Assembly: GCA_029532625.1 (NCBI GenBank)
Contig: JARFXM010000011.1
Location: 2,480,001 to 2,544,000 of the forward strand
Source of the DNA: Lomentospora prolificans
Lineage: Eukaryota; Ascomycota; Sordariomycetes; Microascales; Microascaceae
Length of the DNA stretch: 64,000 nucleotides
Reading direction: 5' to 3'
Position numbers and translations under genes: made by a program. Under the pieces are notes generated by a model. The model had not been told where the DNA came from and did no database searches. It saw nothing but the letters and a program-made list of their open reading frames with translations. This document shows positions 1 through 13,204 of the stretch, piece by piece. Positions within the stretch are counted from its first letter, which is position 1. Each line of letters begins with the position of its first letter.

Positions 1-101
1 AGGGATTCATTACACCTCGGCGAGCGCCGCGCCTTACGAATCCCATACATCCGTATCGCGGAGCCACTACTCTCCAGCAACCTCGGGATCCACCGCCCAC
101 A

Positions 102-995
102 ATGGCCGAATCCAACTCTCGGAGCGACGGCGCATCCGCCTGTCCCGTGGACCACAAGTCCCGTGAAGCATGGCTCGCTCAGTCCCGCGCCGCTGGGGCC
201 TCGCCAGCCGCCGCCGCCACCGCCGCGCCTCACCCGATCCCCCCTCAAGCGCAACCTCCCGCGCCCAAGTCCTGGTCACAGACCATCGCCTCCTACATCC
301 CCTTTGTCTCGTCCTCCTCCACGGCTGCGCAACAGCCCTCGCCGCCGCCGGCCGCCGCCCAGGATTCCGGGCTCGGTACCCACCGCGTGGTGTCTAGCAT
401 CCCCCGTTCTTCCGACCCCGATGCTGTTACGGCGTGCCCTGTGAACAATGAGGCAGAGACGGGCAAGGATGAGTCGACGGGCAATTGGGTATACCCCTCG
501 GAGAAAATGTTCTTCGACGCCATGAGGCGCAAGGGACTAGGCGCCGAGGCGGACGACATGAAGACTGTTGTACCTATACATAACGCCGTCAACGAGAGGG
601 CATGGAAAGAGATTATTGAATGGGAAAAGCCCTACTACGCCGGCACTGCGTAAGTTTCCACCGCCATGCTAACCTTTCCCCCCCTTCAAGAACCCTCCCT
701 CTAACAAGCCCGATGCAGTTGCGACGGACCCAAACTCCACTCCTTCAACGGCCTCAGCACCAAAATGTCCCCCAAGGCCCGCATCAACACCATCCTAGGC
801 TATACCGCCCCCTTTGACCGCCACGACTGGATCGTCGACCGCTGCGGCACTCGCGTCGAGTACGTAATCGACTTCTACGCCGGCCGTGCCAATGGCACCA
901 CCGCCGGACCCAGCTTCTATCTAGACGTGCGGCCGAAACTGAATACCTGGGAGGGCATCAAGATGAGGGTCTTCAAGGGCGTTGGCCTTGTCTGA
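102..995 (+). CDS. Holocytochrome c synthase (cytochrome c heme lyase), mitochondrial
   Basis: Two exons, 102-649 and 719-995, give 274 aa. The intron (650-718) has a gtaagt donor and a cag acceptor and restores frame exactly, joining Ala to the segment CDGPKLHSFNG. The family attaches heme to apocytochrome c or c1 in the mitochondrial intermembrane space. Seen here: two heme-binding CPV motifs, one near residue 15 and one near residue 110, separated by a Pro/Ala-rich linker. The conserved core follows: NWVYPSEKMFFDAM, then the FDRHDWIVDRCG segment containing the catalytic-type His, then the C-terminal DVRPKLNTWEGIK segment. The start is the first ATG of the frame, with the CPV motif directly after it. 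The sequence does not show whether c, c1 or both are substrates (Cyc3 versus Cyt2), so no symbol is given. Only 101 bases of upstream DNA are in the window. Confidence 0.93.
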
Positions 996-1474
996 GAAAT
1001 CGGCCAGATTTCCGGTTTTGGCGTTCGATGAGTGTATGCTACGTTTTGTAAACCGCTGTGTATCAGTTGGGTTGTATATTACGAGAGGTGCGCGTGCGAA
1101 GGTTCCCGCTTGACTTGTTTTTTTGGAGCATCTGCATTCGTATTGCGTTGGCATGGGCCACGGCTGGGTAAAATATATAGAGCTAATTTAACAACCATCT
1201 CCCCTTCCGCACCAACGATTGACACCTCCCATCATAGGGCTGTTTACTGAACTGAGAGGTAGCCAACAAAGAGTCAACAAGGGTGGAATAGTCGAGGAAC
1301 TGATTCATTGATAATTCACGACTTGTGGCATTCATCCGATGCACAGAATACTCTCCTACCATTAGCTTTCGTCCCAGACCCTGTTGGTATACCCGTGTCC
1401 ATGACGCCTTATTCATTACCCTTATATCCCTCATGTTCGCAAACTTCTAGAACTATAGAAAGGTGCAAACTATG
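996..1474. other. Convergent intergenic region (3' ends of heme lyase and RUS genes)
   Basis: No gene is seen. This is shared 3' UTR and terminator space between two genes that point at each other. Confidence 0.6.
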
Positions 1475-2958
1475 TTACTCGTCCTTTTTGCTCTCATAGC
1501 TGTCATCTTGGAGGATCTGGACGCGAACCGCGTTACCAGTCTCCATCGCCGAGGTAGCGACGTCCCATCCCGCCTTTTCCAATTCCTCGAATAAGTTGGG
1601 ATCATCAAAGAGGGAGACACGTCCCAATTTCTCTCGCATCTCATCCGAGACGCAAAAGTTACCTTCGATAACACAATCCTTACAGTTCCACACCATCTCC
1701 ATGGCCATGAACCAGGCCTTGATAGCATCAACAGGCTCCGCCCCAACCATAAGGAGAATCTTGGTACGAAGAAGACCGGGCCGGGGCATATATCGAGTCG
1801 TGATTTTAAAGTGTTTCTGCTCAAAAATCGTAAAGCCTTGTCCTCCTTCCATGAAATCAGAATAATCTCTAGCAAAGTGGACCATGGCTCTTTCTTCTCC
1901 ACGGCTATTTCGAATGAGCGGTACCCAGCTGAGGATAGTTTCTTGCGATGAAATTTGGGCGGGAGTGAGGACCTTGCCGTACCTTAACCAGTGGTCAAAT
2001 ACTAGAGTGGCACGTTGGCGATTGAGTGTACGGAGTATCACACATCGGACGCCAAGGTAGTTCACGTAGAGATGGCCCAACACGAGCGCCACCATAAGAC
2101 AGAGGACTAGCGTACGATCTTCAATACTCTTGACAACGATGGTGCCAAACAGAAGCCCGATGAGGCCAACTGCAGTCTCCTGGCTAGCTTCTTTCGCGTT
2201 CAGTTCCGCCATATTGTCCTGCAGAGCAAAATGGCTTGAGAGGGCAGCTTTGCTGGCACTACCGGCAACGCCACACATGGCACGGAGCCCCTCGGCACAT
2301 GCGAGAAGAATGGCTTTGGTGGGGCCCCCGACGCGGGGACTGGCCAGAACAAGGAAGAAAGCTGTGTCATTGAAGAAGTCGGCCATGAACCGGTACTTTT
2401 TGCACTCAGGCTCAATATTCAAGCCGAAGCGCTGGGCAAATCCGATGGTGCAAAGGCGCGATGTGATGTCTTTGAACACGCCCAAGAGTACAGCATAGGT
2501 AGCGGTTGAATTGGCATCGCCGACTCCGAGGCCCTCCAGAAGCGCGCGATCCGCGAGCATACCAGAGATGGTGCTAAAAAATGCCTGCAGCGAATCGTAT
2601 CGCTGATAGGCGAGGTAGTCCTCGGACACTGAGCGAGGGAACCCGACTGGTAGGAAGGCCTCGAGAAGGAATCGTCGGCAGGACTCGGCCCACGTTCGAA
2701 TCGAATCACGGCCAGGACTACTGTGATGAGCTGAAGACGGTAGCTATAGCCGAAGTCAGAACATCGTCGCATGGAAAGCAACTGGCTGATGAGGAGGAGG
2801 GTAGCCCATACCTTGAATATCTCGTCGTTGCTGCTATGAACCCATCGGCGTTGAAGGACCCCACCCTTGTCCAGTTCGAGGATTTTGATTGACTTTCTCT
2901 CTCCTAGACTTTGTCCCAATGATTCCTCGCCGGATTTGAAGGGCTTTTCATCTTCCAT
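1475..2958 (-). CDS. RUS (root UVB sensitive)/DUF647 family protein
   Basis: Two exons: 2958-2812 and 2743-1475, 471 aa. The 68-nt intron (2811-2744) has a gtatgg donor, a CTGAC branch-like site and a tatag acceptor. It is phase 0 and yields continuous family sequence. Hallmarks of the vitamin-B6-linked RUS family follow the junction: FLPVGFPRSVSEDYLAYQ, YDSLQAFFSTISGMLADRA, GVGDANST, then EPECKKYRFMADFFNDTAFF and several hydrophobic segments around residues 210-300. The C-terminal third is a soluble domain rich in charged residues, as in plant and fungal homologues. RUS proteins are known from plants (RUS1/2) and occur widely in eukaryotes; the biochemical role in fungi is unclear, and the likely location is a membrane. 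An alternative acceptor at cttcag does not keep the frame and was rejected. Confidence 0.88.
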
Positions 2959-3587
2959 TTCGATTATTGGAGGTGTTGAGTTCGACGACGCGGGGAAGAT
3001 GGGGATGGATGTTCGGAGAGTAGTGGAGGCGATAAGCTGTTATAACCCTAAGGGAAAAAGGTCGTTGATCTGGTGTTTAGATTCGTGTTTCTCTTAATTT
3101 TCCATGACTCCTCATGTCAATCCATCACCGATTTCTCTACAGCTCCTTCCGTGCCGGTTTCTTTTTGGTCAAGGCAGCTACGCCCTCATCCACACCCGAA
3201 TGGAAGGAACCAGGAAGCTTTGTGTATCAATATATGATGATCTGAATCGCCATCATCAATAAACTTTATAGATTAAATAGAGCCTTCACTTAGTTATAGA
3301 ATGGTGGATTCGAACACCAACTCTCCAGGAGTAAAGGCCGTTTTGGGGGGTGGGAGACTTGAGCATTCATCGACGTGTCGTCGAAACCCTTGTCAGACTT
3401 CCCAAACGGGCGAAACACTGCCGGAGCTTAACCACAGCTTCGAAGCAACATCCCTCCAACATTAATCGAGTTTATTCATCAATTTATTTTCCATCGCTTC
3501 TCAATGGAAATTGCTAGCCAGATATCTCATATGCAACCTTCAACCCTGACGTCACATAAACCGCCATCTACCACATACCACTATCGC
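2959..3587. other. Intergenic region, no gene seen
   Basis: It contains the promoter of the RUS gene and the 3' flank of the decarboxylase gene. A short T-arm-like sequence near 3300-3325 (minus strand) was examined and is not a tRNA. Confidence 0.5.
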
Positions 3588-4844
3588 TTAATTACTTTTG
3601 ACAGGGCTTCCATCCTCAGCAACCAAAAACTTGTCAGATTTAATGGGGCCCTCGCCCACGCCAGTTTCAATAACGCGGTTCACTCCCTCGGCCAAGAATG
3701 AACCGATATCTCCGAGTGCCACAGCCGCCTTGAGGCTCTTGTATGCCTCGGGTTGCTTCCAGCCCGGTCGGTCAGAGAGGACGGGGAAGAGAGTACCAAC
3801 AACAGCTTCGGACTCCTCTTCAGGGTAGTAAATGACGGGGTTGGCACCCGCGTCGAAGGTGTAGGCGGCAACAGTCTTGCCCGCAGCTTCATTGATCATT
3901 TGCACAGCGCGGATGGCAGCCTTGGAGTACTCGTTCATGTAGTTAATGGGAGGGTAGGTATCCAAGCAGGTAGCATGGAACGAGTTGGAATCCTTCATCG
4001 TGACCTCGGCGAACTTGGCAAAGTCGCGGTCGCGTATCGCCTCCTCCATGGCCTTCATGTGGACAGGGACAACATTGTCTACTCGCTGCTTGAAGAGCAT
4101 CGAAGTGGCGACAGTCTGCTGCATACCGGAGGTGGAGGGAACGAGCTTCCTGCCGGCGCTGACAACGAGGATCAACGCCCTCATGCCAGGCCAGTGAGAG
4201 GCCTCAGCGACCTGCTCGGCGAGCGAGTCGCTGCCGTCAGCCTTCTCGCCCGCCCGCCAGGCAACGTATCCGCCCAAAAGACTCCTGCATGCTGATCCGG
4301 AACCTTGCCTTGCAATGAGGGAGAGCTCGGTGGGGCTATCGGGAAGCTCATACAAGTCGGCAATGGCTCGAACGAGCGCAGCAAAGCCGGCAGCGGAGGA
4401 AGCGAGACCGGCGGCAGTAGGGAAGTTGTTTTCGGAAACAATGCGCAGCTTCATGGCAGAGAGCTTAGGCAGCGAGGCATCCTTAGCCTCAAGTGCCGCA
4501 CGCCTGGCGCGAAGCTCCCGGAAGCAAGCCTGAGTTCGGGCACCTGATACGTCCGCATCCTCGCCGTTAAGGGTAAGGGTATCGCGGTCGAATGATTCGG
4601 AGCATGATGCAGTCGTTAAGGTGCGGAGGTCGGATTGGGACAAGGTGACGGAGAGCGAGCTGTTGGTAGGAAGGTTGAGCTTAGCGTCCCGCTTGCCCCA
4701 GTACCTAAAGGGGATATATGTCAGTTCCAAGGGACTCTGGGAAACGAAAGCAGAGGGTCAAGGGCCAAAGAAAAAGCAAGCTCACTTTACAACAGCAATG
4801 TTGACTGGCGCCGTGGTGCTGGCGCGGTATACCTTGGTGGCCAT
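3588..4844 (-). CDS. mvd1: Mevalonate diphosphate decarboxylase
   Basis: Two exons: 4844-4786 and 4704-3588, 391 aa. The 81-nt intron (4785-4705; gtgagc donor, tttag acceptor) splits the Lys codon of the motif VVKYWGKRD. The enzyme performs ATP-dependent decarboxylation of mevalonate 5-diphosphate to isopentenyl diphosphate, the last step of the cytosolic mevalonate pathway feeding sterols and dolichol. Visible GHMP-family features: N-terminal STTAPVNIAVVKYWGKRD, substrate-binding LPTNSSLSVTLS, the ATP-binding loop PTAAGLASSAAGFAALV near residue 115, and the catalytic-Asp motif FDAGANPVIYY near residue 300. ATG 4844 was chosen because it opens with the family N-terminus MATKVYRASTTAP. Frame remains open upstream of it, but there is no reason to extend. 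Length matches yeast Erg19 (about 396 aa). Confidence 0.97.
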
Positions 4845-5508
4845 GGCTAAAGGCGTATGTGCGGGCTGAGGGGAAGGAGGAAGAGCTTTGCGCAGTAGTC
4901 TTGGGTGATCTGTAGTTATTACACTAAAACGGGATATAGTATAACTGATTCCAATGCCTTCGGGGTCTATCCTCGGGATTTGACCTAAATGGCGACCAGG
5001 AGAAGTTATCACCGCTTTTATGGCACCGACATTTGTGGTGGGGGCGGGGTCAAATTGACGGGCGGGCTCTCGGCCAGGAACATAATAATAATCTTTGAAC
5101 CAGGAACCCAACCGAGGCCGACTGCCCACAGCTGCGGTACCTAAAGAGGTTGAGCCAGCCATGGCCCATCACCACAAATGCATGGGCCCGAAAGCAACAT
5201 TGAACAATTTGAACAATACCAGAAGCGGACGCCCACACAACCTGCATGTCAAGAAAGAAGTGTTCGTTCGGGATATTACGCGTCCGTAGGGCACTTCTAG
5301 TCTCCGTCGGTGTCCCATTGATGATGTCCCCTACGTCAGTGGGATTTCTTTATCTATCAGTCGTATCGGAAGTACGCAGGTCCAGCACTCTCATCTGGGC
5401 CGGACGAACCATGGACACTATCCGAGCGTTGAATGAATGATGAATTATCTATTCGCTACCAAGACAAGCCAGACCTAAGTCCAGAATTCCCCTAATTATA
5501 TCGCGCTC
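4845..5508. other. Intergenic region, no gene seen
   Basis: Promoter side of the decarboxylase gene and 3' flank of the symporter gene. No coding signal is recognised. Confidence 0.5.
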
Positions 5509-7130
5509 TTAAACCCTATCATCGCTCCTCCTCGTTGCCTCTTGGGTCTGGGGCAATTCATCCTCAACGAGCTGGCTTGAGTCCTGATCCTGGATGCCCG
5601 TCATTTTGGCGATAATATTGGCCGCATACAAGTCGCCGGAGACGTTGAGCGCAGTTCGGAAGCGGTCGATAAACCAGTCAATAGCGATGATCACGGCAAA
5701 CATACCAGTGAGCGGAACGTTGACACTCTGGGCAATCATGACCGTCAGGACCAGAGAAGACGACGGAATCGGGGTGGTTCCAATAGAGGCAAGCGTGGAT
5801 AGCAACACTATGATAACATAGTCTGTAGGCCTGAGGACATGGCCTTGGGTCGCGGCAAGGAAGACAACGCAAGCGGGGAAGTAGATAGCGGTCCTATAAC
5901 CGAGTGTCAAGGTTAGTTTTATGCCGCAGGTAGAAGAAAGATGCCACGCAGTCACTTACCCGTCCATGTTAATTAGACAGCCAAGCGGGACAGCAAAGTT
6001 GACGACAGTATGGGGTACTCCGCGGGCTTTGGCACACTTCAAGGTGACTGAGAGCGTAGCGGCAGAAGAAGCGGTGCCCCAAGCAGTGATCCACGCAGGT
6101 GAGCACTTGAACCAGTAGGCATAAGGGTTCTTGCGCGTAAACAGGAAAAATATGATGGGCAAGACTATGAAAATATGGATTCCCATGCTGGAAAGAGAAC
6201 AGCCCATTAGGATACCGAGGTTTTGCCCGATATCCGCGAGGTTGAGTTTGAAGAGGTTGGGCAGGATGAGGAAGAAGACACCAACCGGTGCGGCCTTGAT
6301 AAGCCAGGTGATAATCTTGGTGATGATCCCCTCAACCTCTACGACGACCTTGTAAATGGCAGAAGTGGGGCCGTCGATGAGGTAACCCACGATGATGGAC
6401 ATGATAAGAACAGCGAGCAAGCTGTCCGTAGCGAGGGCGTTGACAACATTGGAGGGGATAAAGGATTCAAACATCTGCAAAACAACCTCGGGAATTGTCT
6501 TTTCCTCAGTTTTGGCAGCGTCCTTCTCGGAAATGTTATCAAGAGCGAGAGAATCATCGCCGACAACGGTGAACATGGGGAGCCAGACGAGACTCGTGAG
6601 GATGCAGCTGACCACGATAGCGAGTAGGGTTGTGAGAACGTAGTATCCGACACACCAGCCGGCAAGAAGCTTGCCCCCGTTGTCTCGCATTTCTCGGAGT
6701 CTCTGGACAGCCAGAATCATAGCAGTTACAATGAGCGGTAAAACTAACCATCGGTGTTAGTGGCGTTGAACGTTTCTCTTGGTCCCTGATGGTGCAAAGA
6801 ATAGCCTTCTGAAGGAGACTTACCGATTGCTTTGAGTGCTCGCAGCCACAAGGTACCAGGAATACCGACTAGAATCGGAGCAGCGTCAGGAATCTCGTCC
6901 ACGGTGGAGACTACCGCCATACCAATGGCGATCGCTAAAGCCGCTGCAATTACAATTTGAATCGCGTGGCCTGGAGTCATGACATGTCGGAGCAAGCGCT
7001 TGTGGAAAGGTTCTTTTGCTAAATTGTCGGTGTGGATATCCCCTACCTCCTCTGATGACACGGGCGAGATACCAGCCTCATCAGAGGTCGGGGTCCTCTT
7101 CTCGGTCATGGTGGCCGTTGTGGTAGCCAT
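5509..7130 (-). CDS. SLC1/DAACS-type sodium:dicarboxylate (glutamate/aspartate-like) symporter
   Basis: Three exons: 7130-6824, 6743-5960 and 5893-5509, 491 aa. Both introns have gtaagt donors and tag acceptors, and both restore conserved motifs (IVLPLIVTAMI and NMDGTAIYFPA). Members of this family (bacterial DctA/GltP, animal EAATs) move acidic amino acids or C4-dicarboxylates across the plasma membrane with sodium or protons. Seen: TM1 at about residues 48-68, a large extracellular-type loop, the Ser-rich hairpin TASSAATLSVTL, the cation/substrate segment NMDGTA, and the second hairpin motif ASIGTTPIPSSSLV. Both N- and C-termini are hydrophilic and acidic. The canonical Pro of SSSAATLP is Ser here. 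The substrate cannot be read from the sequence. Confidence 0.92.
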
Positions 7131-10100
7131 TTTCGGGGTAAGATTCGACTTCTATTAAGCCGTATATCGGCCGGAAAGAGCCCGGTATACGGTTTTCTAG
7201 GAAAGCCCAAAGGCGCAATGGACCTGAGGCGCAAGAAGAATGGAGCTTGCTGGAGAGAAAGGTCGGGGAGGGGCAAACAACATAAAGAGAGTAGGGCCTA
7301 ACGGCGATGTTGGCAAACGAGGAGCCGAGGGCTGTGGCTAGGTTTTATACTCTTGCACTCATATGTAAGGATCCATGGATCCTGGGTGTATACTTTCGTT
7401 ATATCCTACATATTGGGAGGCAGGCGAGACAGAGAATTGCCCGGGGGAGAGTCGGGACGGGAACGGGCGTGCAGAACTTTTGCTGTAGCACCACCCTGAG
7501 CAGACTGATCGTGTGGCAAGGCAAATTGATTTGCTTGATTCGACTAGGCTATAGATAGGACGGGTACATTCCACAAAAAGCCAAAGCTTCTGGGTTGCTG
7601 GTATCAAACAATCTACAGGTTGCATTGGGTCCGGGGGATGGGTAAGTCGCCTGGCCGGCCGGTAAGAGCTAGGGCTTCCTTTCATACTCGAAGACACAGA
7701 ATGAGTGAACGGCGACGAGGACTATTCTACGCCAGAACTTTCGTGGTAATAATGGATAGCAGAGACAAACTCTTATTGTCATACAATCTTCCGCCAGCAC
7801 AACACAATGTTTCCACAATCACGAGTTCGTTCAGGAGGGCAGCCAGACTTCGCACGCCACCAGCCCTCATCAATAAGAAAAAGTCACTCCCCTAGGCGCC
7901 GACAGAGTAACTCCATGATCGGCCTAGAGCAAAAGTAGAAACAGGTCTTTTTGCGATTGTCGTCGCGCATTTTCTGGCTGTGGCGACAATGACTTTGGAT
8001 CGCGGCTAGCCACGGTGTCCCTCAAATGACAACGATGAAGAGACCGATGGACCCTTGGACGTACGCTAAGACGCTAGGTTCACGGAGCCCCTGATAATGG
8101 ATGAAGACTTGCCACGGGTGAAATTGATCAATGATGCCAGAACATCGTCCTGGGCTGCCAATGTCTAGACTAGTTGAGGAAAGAACCCCCGATTCATGGC
8201 TCGGAGGAAGCTGACCCACACCCGGCGGCCAGGTTTCTCTCCATCTTTGCTTTCTCGGCAAGGCGCAAGATTAGAAGCTCGAACCCGCTCTTTCGCGGAG
8301 GAGGCACGATGGGGCAAGTGAGACAATCAAGATAGGAAAGAACTTGGGGTTGCCAAGACAATGCCCATCCATACAATGCAGGATTACCATTCTGTGGTAT
8401 CCGCCTGGCCGAATGCCAAGTCCTCCCCCACCTGTTGCTCTTTCCCGCCAAGAGTTGATATCGCTCCTTCTGTTTTGCTGATAGGTGCCAGTCAGTTCCC
8501 TCGTCTTATTACCCGGTCGGGAAGGTGAAAACATAGATTTTGTCTTGGCTCTGCTTATTTTCTTGGCCCGGATTCAAAATATATCCTGAGCGCATCAATC
8601 ATAGAGTGGCAGTCCAGAGAGTTGATGGGATTCATGGGTGAAAATGGACTGAAGTGCGGCACGTCGTTCTGCCTCGCGCTGCGTCAAACAACCGCAGGTG
8701 TTGTCCTTGAGATCCACTAGCGGGAAGGTATGCGCGACCGATTGGTGTGGCTGGCGTAACCTGGCCGTGGAAGGTTCTTCTCCTGATGGAAGCTGGGCTG
8801 TGCATGTGAGAAGCCAAACCAACTCGGGCAGGCAAGGGATCCTTCGCTCTTTATGAGGCAGAATTGGCTGTTTCTCTACTGCCATCGTTAATTTACTTTT
8901 GGAGAATCTCGTGTTTGGCTTGCCATCCTTGGAAGCACCTGAAGACTTTAAGGCCACACTCGATCCACTTCTCAACAGACAATAAAAGGAGATCCTTTAC
9001 CATCTGTCTCCCGCTGGAAATGTCGCCCTCGTTTTCTTATCCCTGAAGACAAAAGATGGCGAAAATGGTGATGACGGTGTGTGGTGCTGCACTCTCAACA
9101 ACGTTGCACGCTGGCAATGCAACAAACACAGAGCCTTACGCGCTGGCTTCCTGGCAGCTCACCCCACACGATACTAGCGCCTAGCGCCTGGCTTTGAATC
9201 CCCCTTTGCCAGGCCGCATGACCGACCACCAAGCTGGCTCAAGTCCCCACCCCACACTAAACTAGGGACCGACCAGGCCCCGACTTGAGCAGCCTGTTGG
9301 TGGCGCTGGACTAAGGCCCAGGTACCGAGCACTAGTCTAGTGGCGTACATCACCTTGATGAACGCCCCATTGGTCATTACAGGAATCGGTCTCACTATCA
9401 ACCTCCCTGGATCGGCCCGTCTCCTCATGTCCAAGCCTTGAGACCAAGCTATTACGTTCTCCTCGCTCCTGGCCAAGCAAGGATGCCAGACGATGCCTCG
9501 AGCTCGTGCCAACGCAAATAAGCTGGCCGCTCGTCTAATAAAATCGCGTGCTGAAATTGGTCGCGGGCCTGGGTGGACCTGCATCCGATCTACACCCACA
9601 CGTTTTCCGTGACCACGAATACTCCTCTCCGCACTTCCAAAGTCGCGGGCTTGGTTCTCAACAGAGCGAGGCGACGCCTCTGCCAGGGTAACAACAAACC
9701 TGCTACTTCCACCTCGGCGTCGCACTCGCCTACAGTGGGATGCTAGGAATGGACGGTCAGCCAGCCTTGGCGTCTGTCATGACATCTCTGTCGAGCGTTA
9801 TCTCTTGTCATGAAGCTCAAGAAGCTTCCCTGTGCATGGTTTCCCCCGCAGAAATTGAGAAGCTTGGTCAAAGACGTCGGCCGGACGCCACATTCGGAAG
9901 GTAGTATTAATCGTACCCTATCTTGAATTTTGTTGGTGTTATAATCCTTTGGGAAGCCAAGAATCTCTGCCCACGGGTTCCAGCTCTCTTGGCGCCATCC
10001 TGCTGGGACCTTGGTCAAGCGCAGGGTTGGTATTTTTGCAGAGCTCTGAGAACTCCAAGTTCCCTCCAAAATGCCATCCTCAAGGCGGTCGTGTCCTCCC

Positions 10101-13100
10101 ACGGCCATGGTACAGTTGATTCTCGCCCGCCAGAACTCTCACGTAATAACCACCAACACATGTCTCGCGGCTTGGTGTATCTAGGGTCCTATCGGCTTGG
10201 CATTGCACTAGGCCCAAATTGGATCCTGATATTCCTTCAGGCTGTTTTCTGCCATGGTAGTATTCGCATGTGCGTGAGATTGTATGAATACAGCTGCGGG
10301 CGATGGCGCAATCAACGGCGAGAGCAGCGACGAGCCCCTCTCCAACCTCTTTCTTTTACTGAACTCCCAAGGCACACTAAAACATATCTCCCCCAAGCCA
10401 AGCCATCCTGCCCTTCTTATCCTTATCGTCATTGTCAAACTTGTCGCCCCATTTCGCGGAGCCATTGTCCTGGATCTGAACCAGTCCACTACAGCTAGTA
10501 GTGCCGGGGTCTGCTGGATAAGTCTCCCTGCGATTAGACTAACTCAAATCTGCCCTTTTCAGAACCTGAGGCAGCCGCAGGCGTTGAATATGGGACGTAT
10601 ATTGGGAATTGGTGGGAATGTCGGCTTTGAGTAGGGTGCCTGGGAAGTGAAACAGTGAAAGGGATTCTCTCGTGCTTCTCAGTGTGAGTATTGCGGGAGC
10701 GGGAAATGAAGGCGGAGGTGGAGGTGCAGGGAGGGACGGAGGCGTAAGCGGATACGGAGGGAGGGGACACGCGACAGTGCTTGAGGCTGTTGTCGTCATG
10801 TCGACTGCGTGACCGTCTCCGTAATTTTGTCCATGGTATGCTGGCCGAGATTGTATTTTGACTCCATGGCCCCGGACGGCATTGGGTACACCGAATTTGT
10901 TGTGGATGCCGTCGCCCATTCAAACCAAGTTACGGACAGCATCTGACGTTGACCCCGAGCTTGCCAGACTATCCTCCAGCCACTGCCTTGGGCGTCATCG
11001 TCGCGGCCAGTGATGTCTTTCAGGTTCTCGACGCAATCGCTCTCTTCCCATTGTCTGCGGGTGTATTCCGATATCTCTATGGCATTCATGCCGCAGCTAG
11101 CGCTTTTTGCCATGTATAACTTTTGTTCCCGGAGCCGATTGTGTCTGCTTGCTCGCGTCGATAAAGTCACCTTGGGAAACGGGTATCTGGGCGCCTGAGG
11201 TGACTTAACGGTAGAGTGGGCGAGGAAGATATTCCCGAGGATGGCCTTCTCGTGGCCGTCATCGGGCATTATTTCCGTCACCGTAATTGCGCGGTTATCC
11301 ACGGCCTTAATCAAGGGCGGGATTGGAATGGGAATCGTTTTACTCGCCGCAGACGAAGTCGAGGGATCTAGTGGGCACGTCTCTCCGCAACTCGAGGGAA
11401 ACTGAGGTCGCGCGACTTTGTTTCGATGGCACTGGGGAATATCTCGTACTAGATGCCAGTCGATAACGGCCGGATGAGTAGAAAGCCTTTGGCGGTTGGA
11501 TCGTGATAACGCTTTGAGTGGCTTGGTGAGAAGAAGTCCCAACGCTCCACGCTGATTGACAAACTTGTGGGTTATCTAGGTCTACACAGCAGGTCCTGGG
11601 TGGGTGGCGGATTGTTACTCTCGATACCCAGGGCAGGTGGCTGGACTATTCGTCGCGTTCGGACTCACATTTCTTTTCTCTAGCTTCGCCGCGATCCCAA
11701 ACGTGAAACTCGAATAATGAGTAATACGGACATATCATTTGGCTTTCCGGAGAGCTGTTCCTCAAAGGCGGAACTTCTCACAATTGCGAACACGCATGAT
11801 GGCATGTTGGAAAGCAGAGGGCAGCACCCGGTAGACTCTTACTCGAGTAAGATTCCCACCCAAGGTCCAAAGCCCCTGGTCTGGTCCATGATTTAGGATA
11901 GCGAAACGAAAGACGCCAGGAATTCAGAATCTGCGCATTAAAAGTATCAGCCTGTACGCACGGTCTTCCACTGGTCAGGGATTGAGGAAGGTCTACCACT
12001 GAGTTTTAGCTTGTCGTACAACTCTTCAGTCACCGAGCCTCCGTATGTCAGCTCCACTGCAGGTAGTCTATACGGTTGACGTGTTGGCACTGAGAAGAGG
12101 AATGGGGTCAGGTTGTTCCCAGTGTCTAAGCAGAGGCATTTCGTTTTCCTATCGCTGATCAACCTCGGGCTGGCCTTATCAGTCTGTTATCGGCTTGTGA
12201 CGTTAGTGGTGGGCACTTGTGAGAATGAGATGGGGTACACTTCGTACCATTGAATGAATTTCAGGGATTGTTGAATAAAAAGATGTAAGTATGGATCATG
12301 CTCTAGCCGGTAGTCCGCAAGATCTTGAAAGGGGAACGGTAATCAGATACGCGTTGGCGGGAGCGGGCCAAAATAGCGAGGCCATAAGAGTGAGCCCGAG
12401 AGCGAGGTGAAGAGGTGCCATGTCTTTCGGTGTATTTACGGATGAATTAAAGGCAATTCGCTTCGATAATATCCGTCATTTTGAACTTTGGGAATCGAGA
12501 ATTTACGCTCATCGCTTCGAGCTACCACATCTTGAGAATCAATTCACGGGACCCGACGTTGCGCAACAGAGAAGCCAGCAAACACGGAATCGAGTTCGTT
12601 CCTCGCGGAGGGAGAAAGGACCAAAATCACCGATACAAATAATCCTGAATACCATAGTGGCGTTTCATATGCTTTAGAGTTGGTATCAGCACCACCCGCC
12701 TCCGCCACCATCACGAGATAGGTGAGATGTGTGTGCGTCCTAGGTGACCAGTTTGAAACTCTGCGCCTCCAGGTTCAGCCTAATCATACACGGAGGTATC
12801 CGTGAGCTAGTATACGTGACAGTGGGTTCCCCCATTAGAAGTCCGTGAGAAGCCAGTGCTATAGGGTTTGCTACAGGTTGCCCATCGGAGAACCGCATGT
12901 TGGCTCACTACGGCCCTCCGGAAGCAACCTTTCTTCGAATGCATTGCCTGGGTGTAAGTCCACAGTCGAGACATGTCCAGTCGAGTACCTTTTGAACCTC
13001 GGCGTATCACGTAATCATCGCCACCTTCCGTTATCGCCCATCCACCTGCGCAACCTCAAATCTTCCAACTTTGCCCCAATCCACACGGAAAACATCCCAC

Positions 13101-13204
13101 CTCAACCACCAGCGCGAATCCAGCAGGACCTTTAAACAAAAGAAGAAAAAAAAAAGTCACCACTGAAATCCAGAGACCAACCCTCTCCGACAATCAACAA
13201 CAAA
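7131..13204. other. 6-kb gene-poor region
   Basis: No gene can be supported. The longest open stretch is on the minus strand, 11542-10796. Its first in-frame ATG is at 11269, giving 157 aa with no recognised motif. It could be a lineage-specific gene but has no supporting evidence. The first few hundred bases are the symporter promoter. Confidence 0.45.

Noticed and set aside
3290..3340. tRNA-like T-arm (ttcgaatc) on the minus strand
   Set aside because: The T-stem does not pair correctly and no acceptor stem, D-arm or anticodon arm can be formed upstream.
9174..9725. Open minus-strand frame of 183 codons
   Set aside because: About one such frame is expected by chance in this much sequence. 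It has Arg/Ala-rich, non-protein-like composition and no motif.
10796..11542. Open minus-strand frame of 248 codons
   Set aside because: It lacks an ATG until codon 92, has no motif or intron support, and lies in an otherwise empty region. It is kept only as a remark in the region description.
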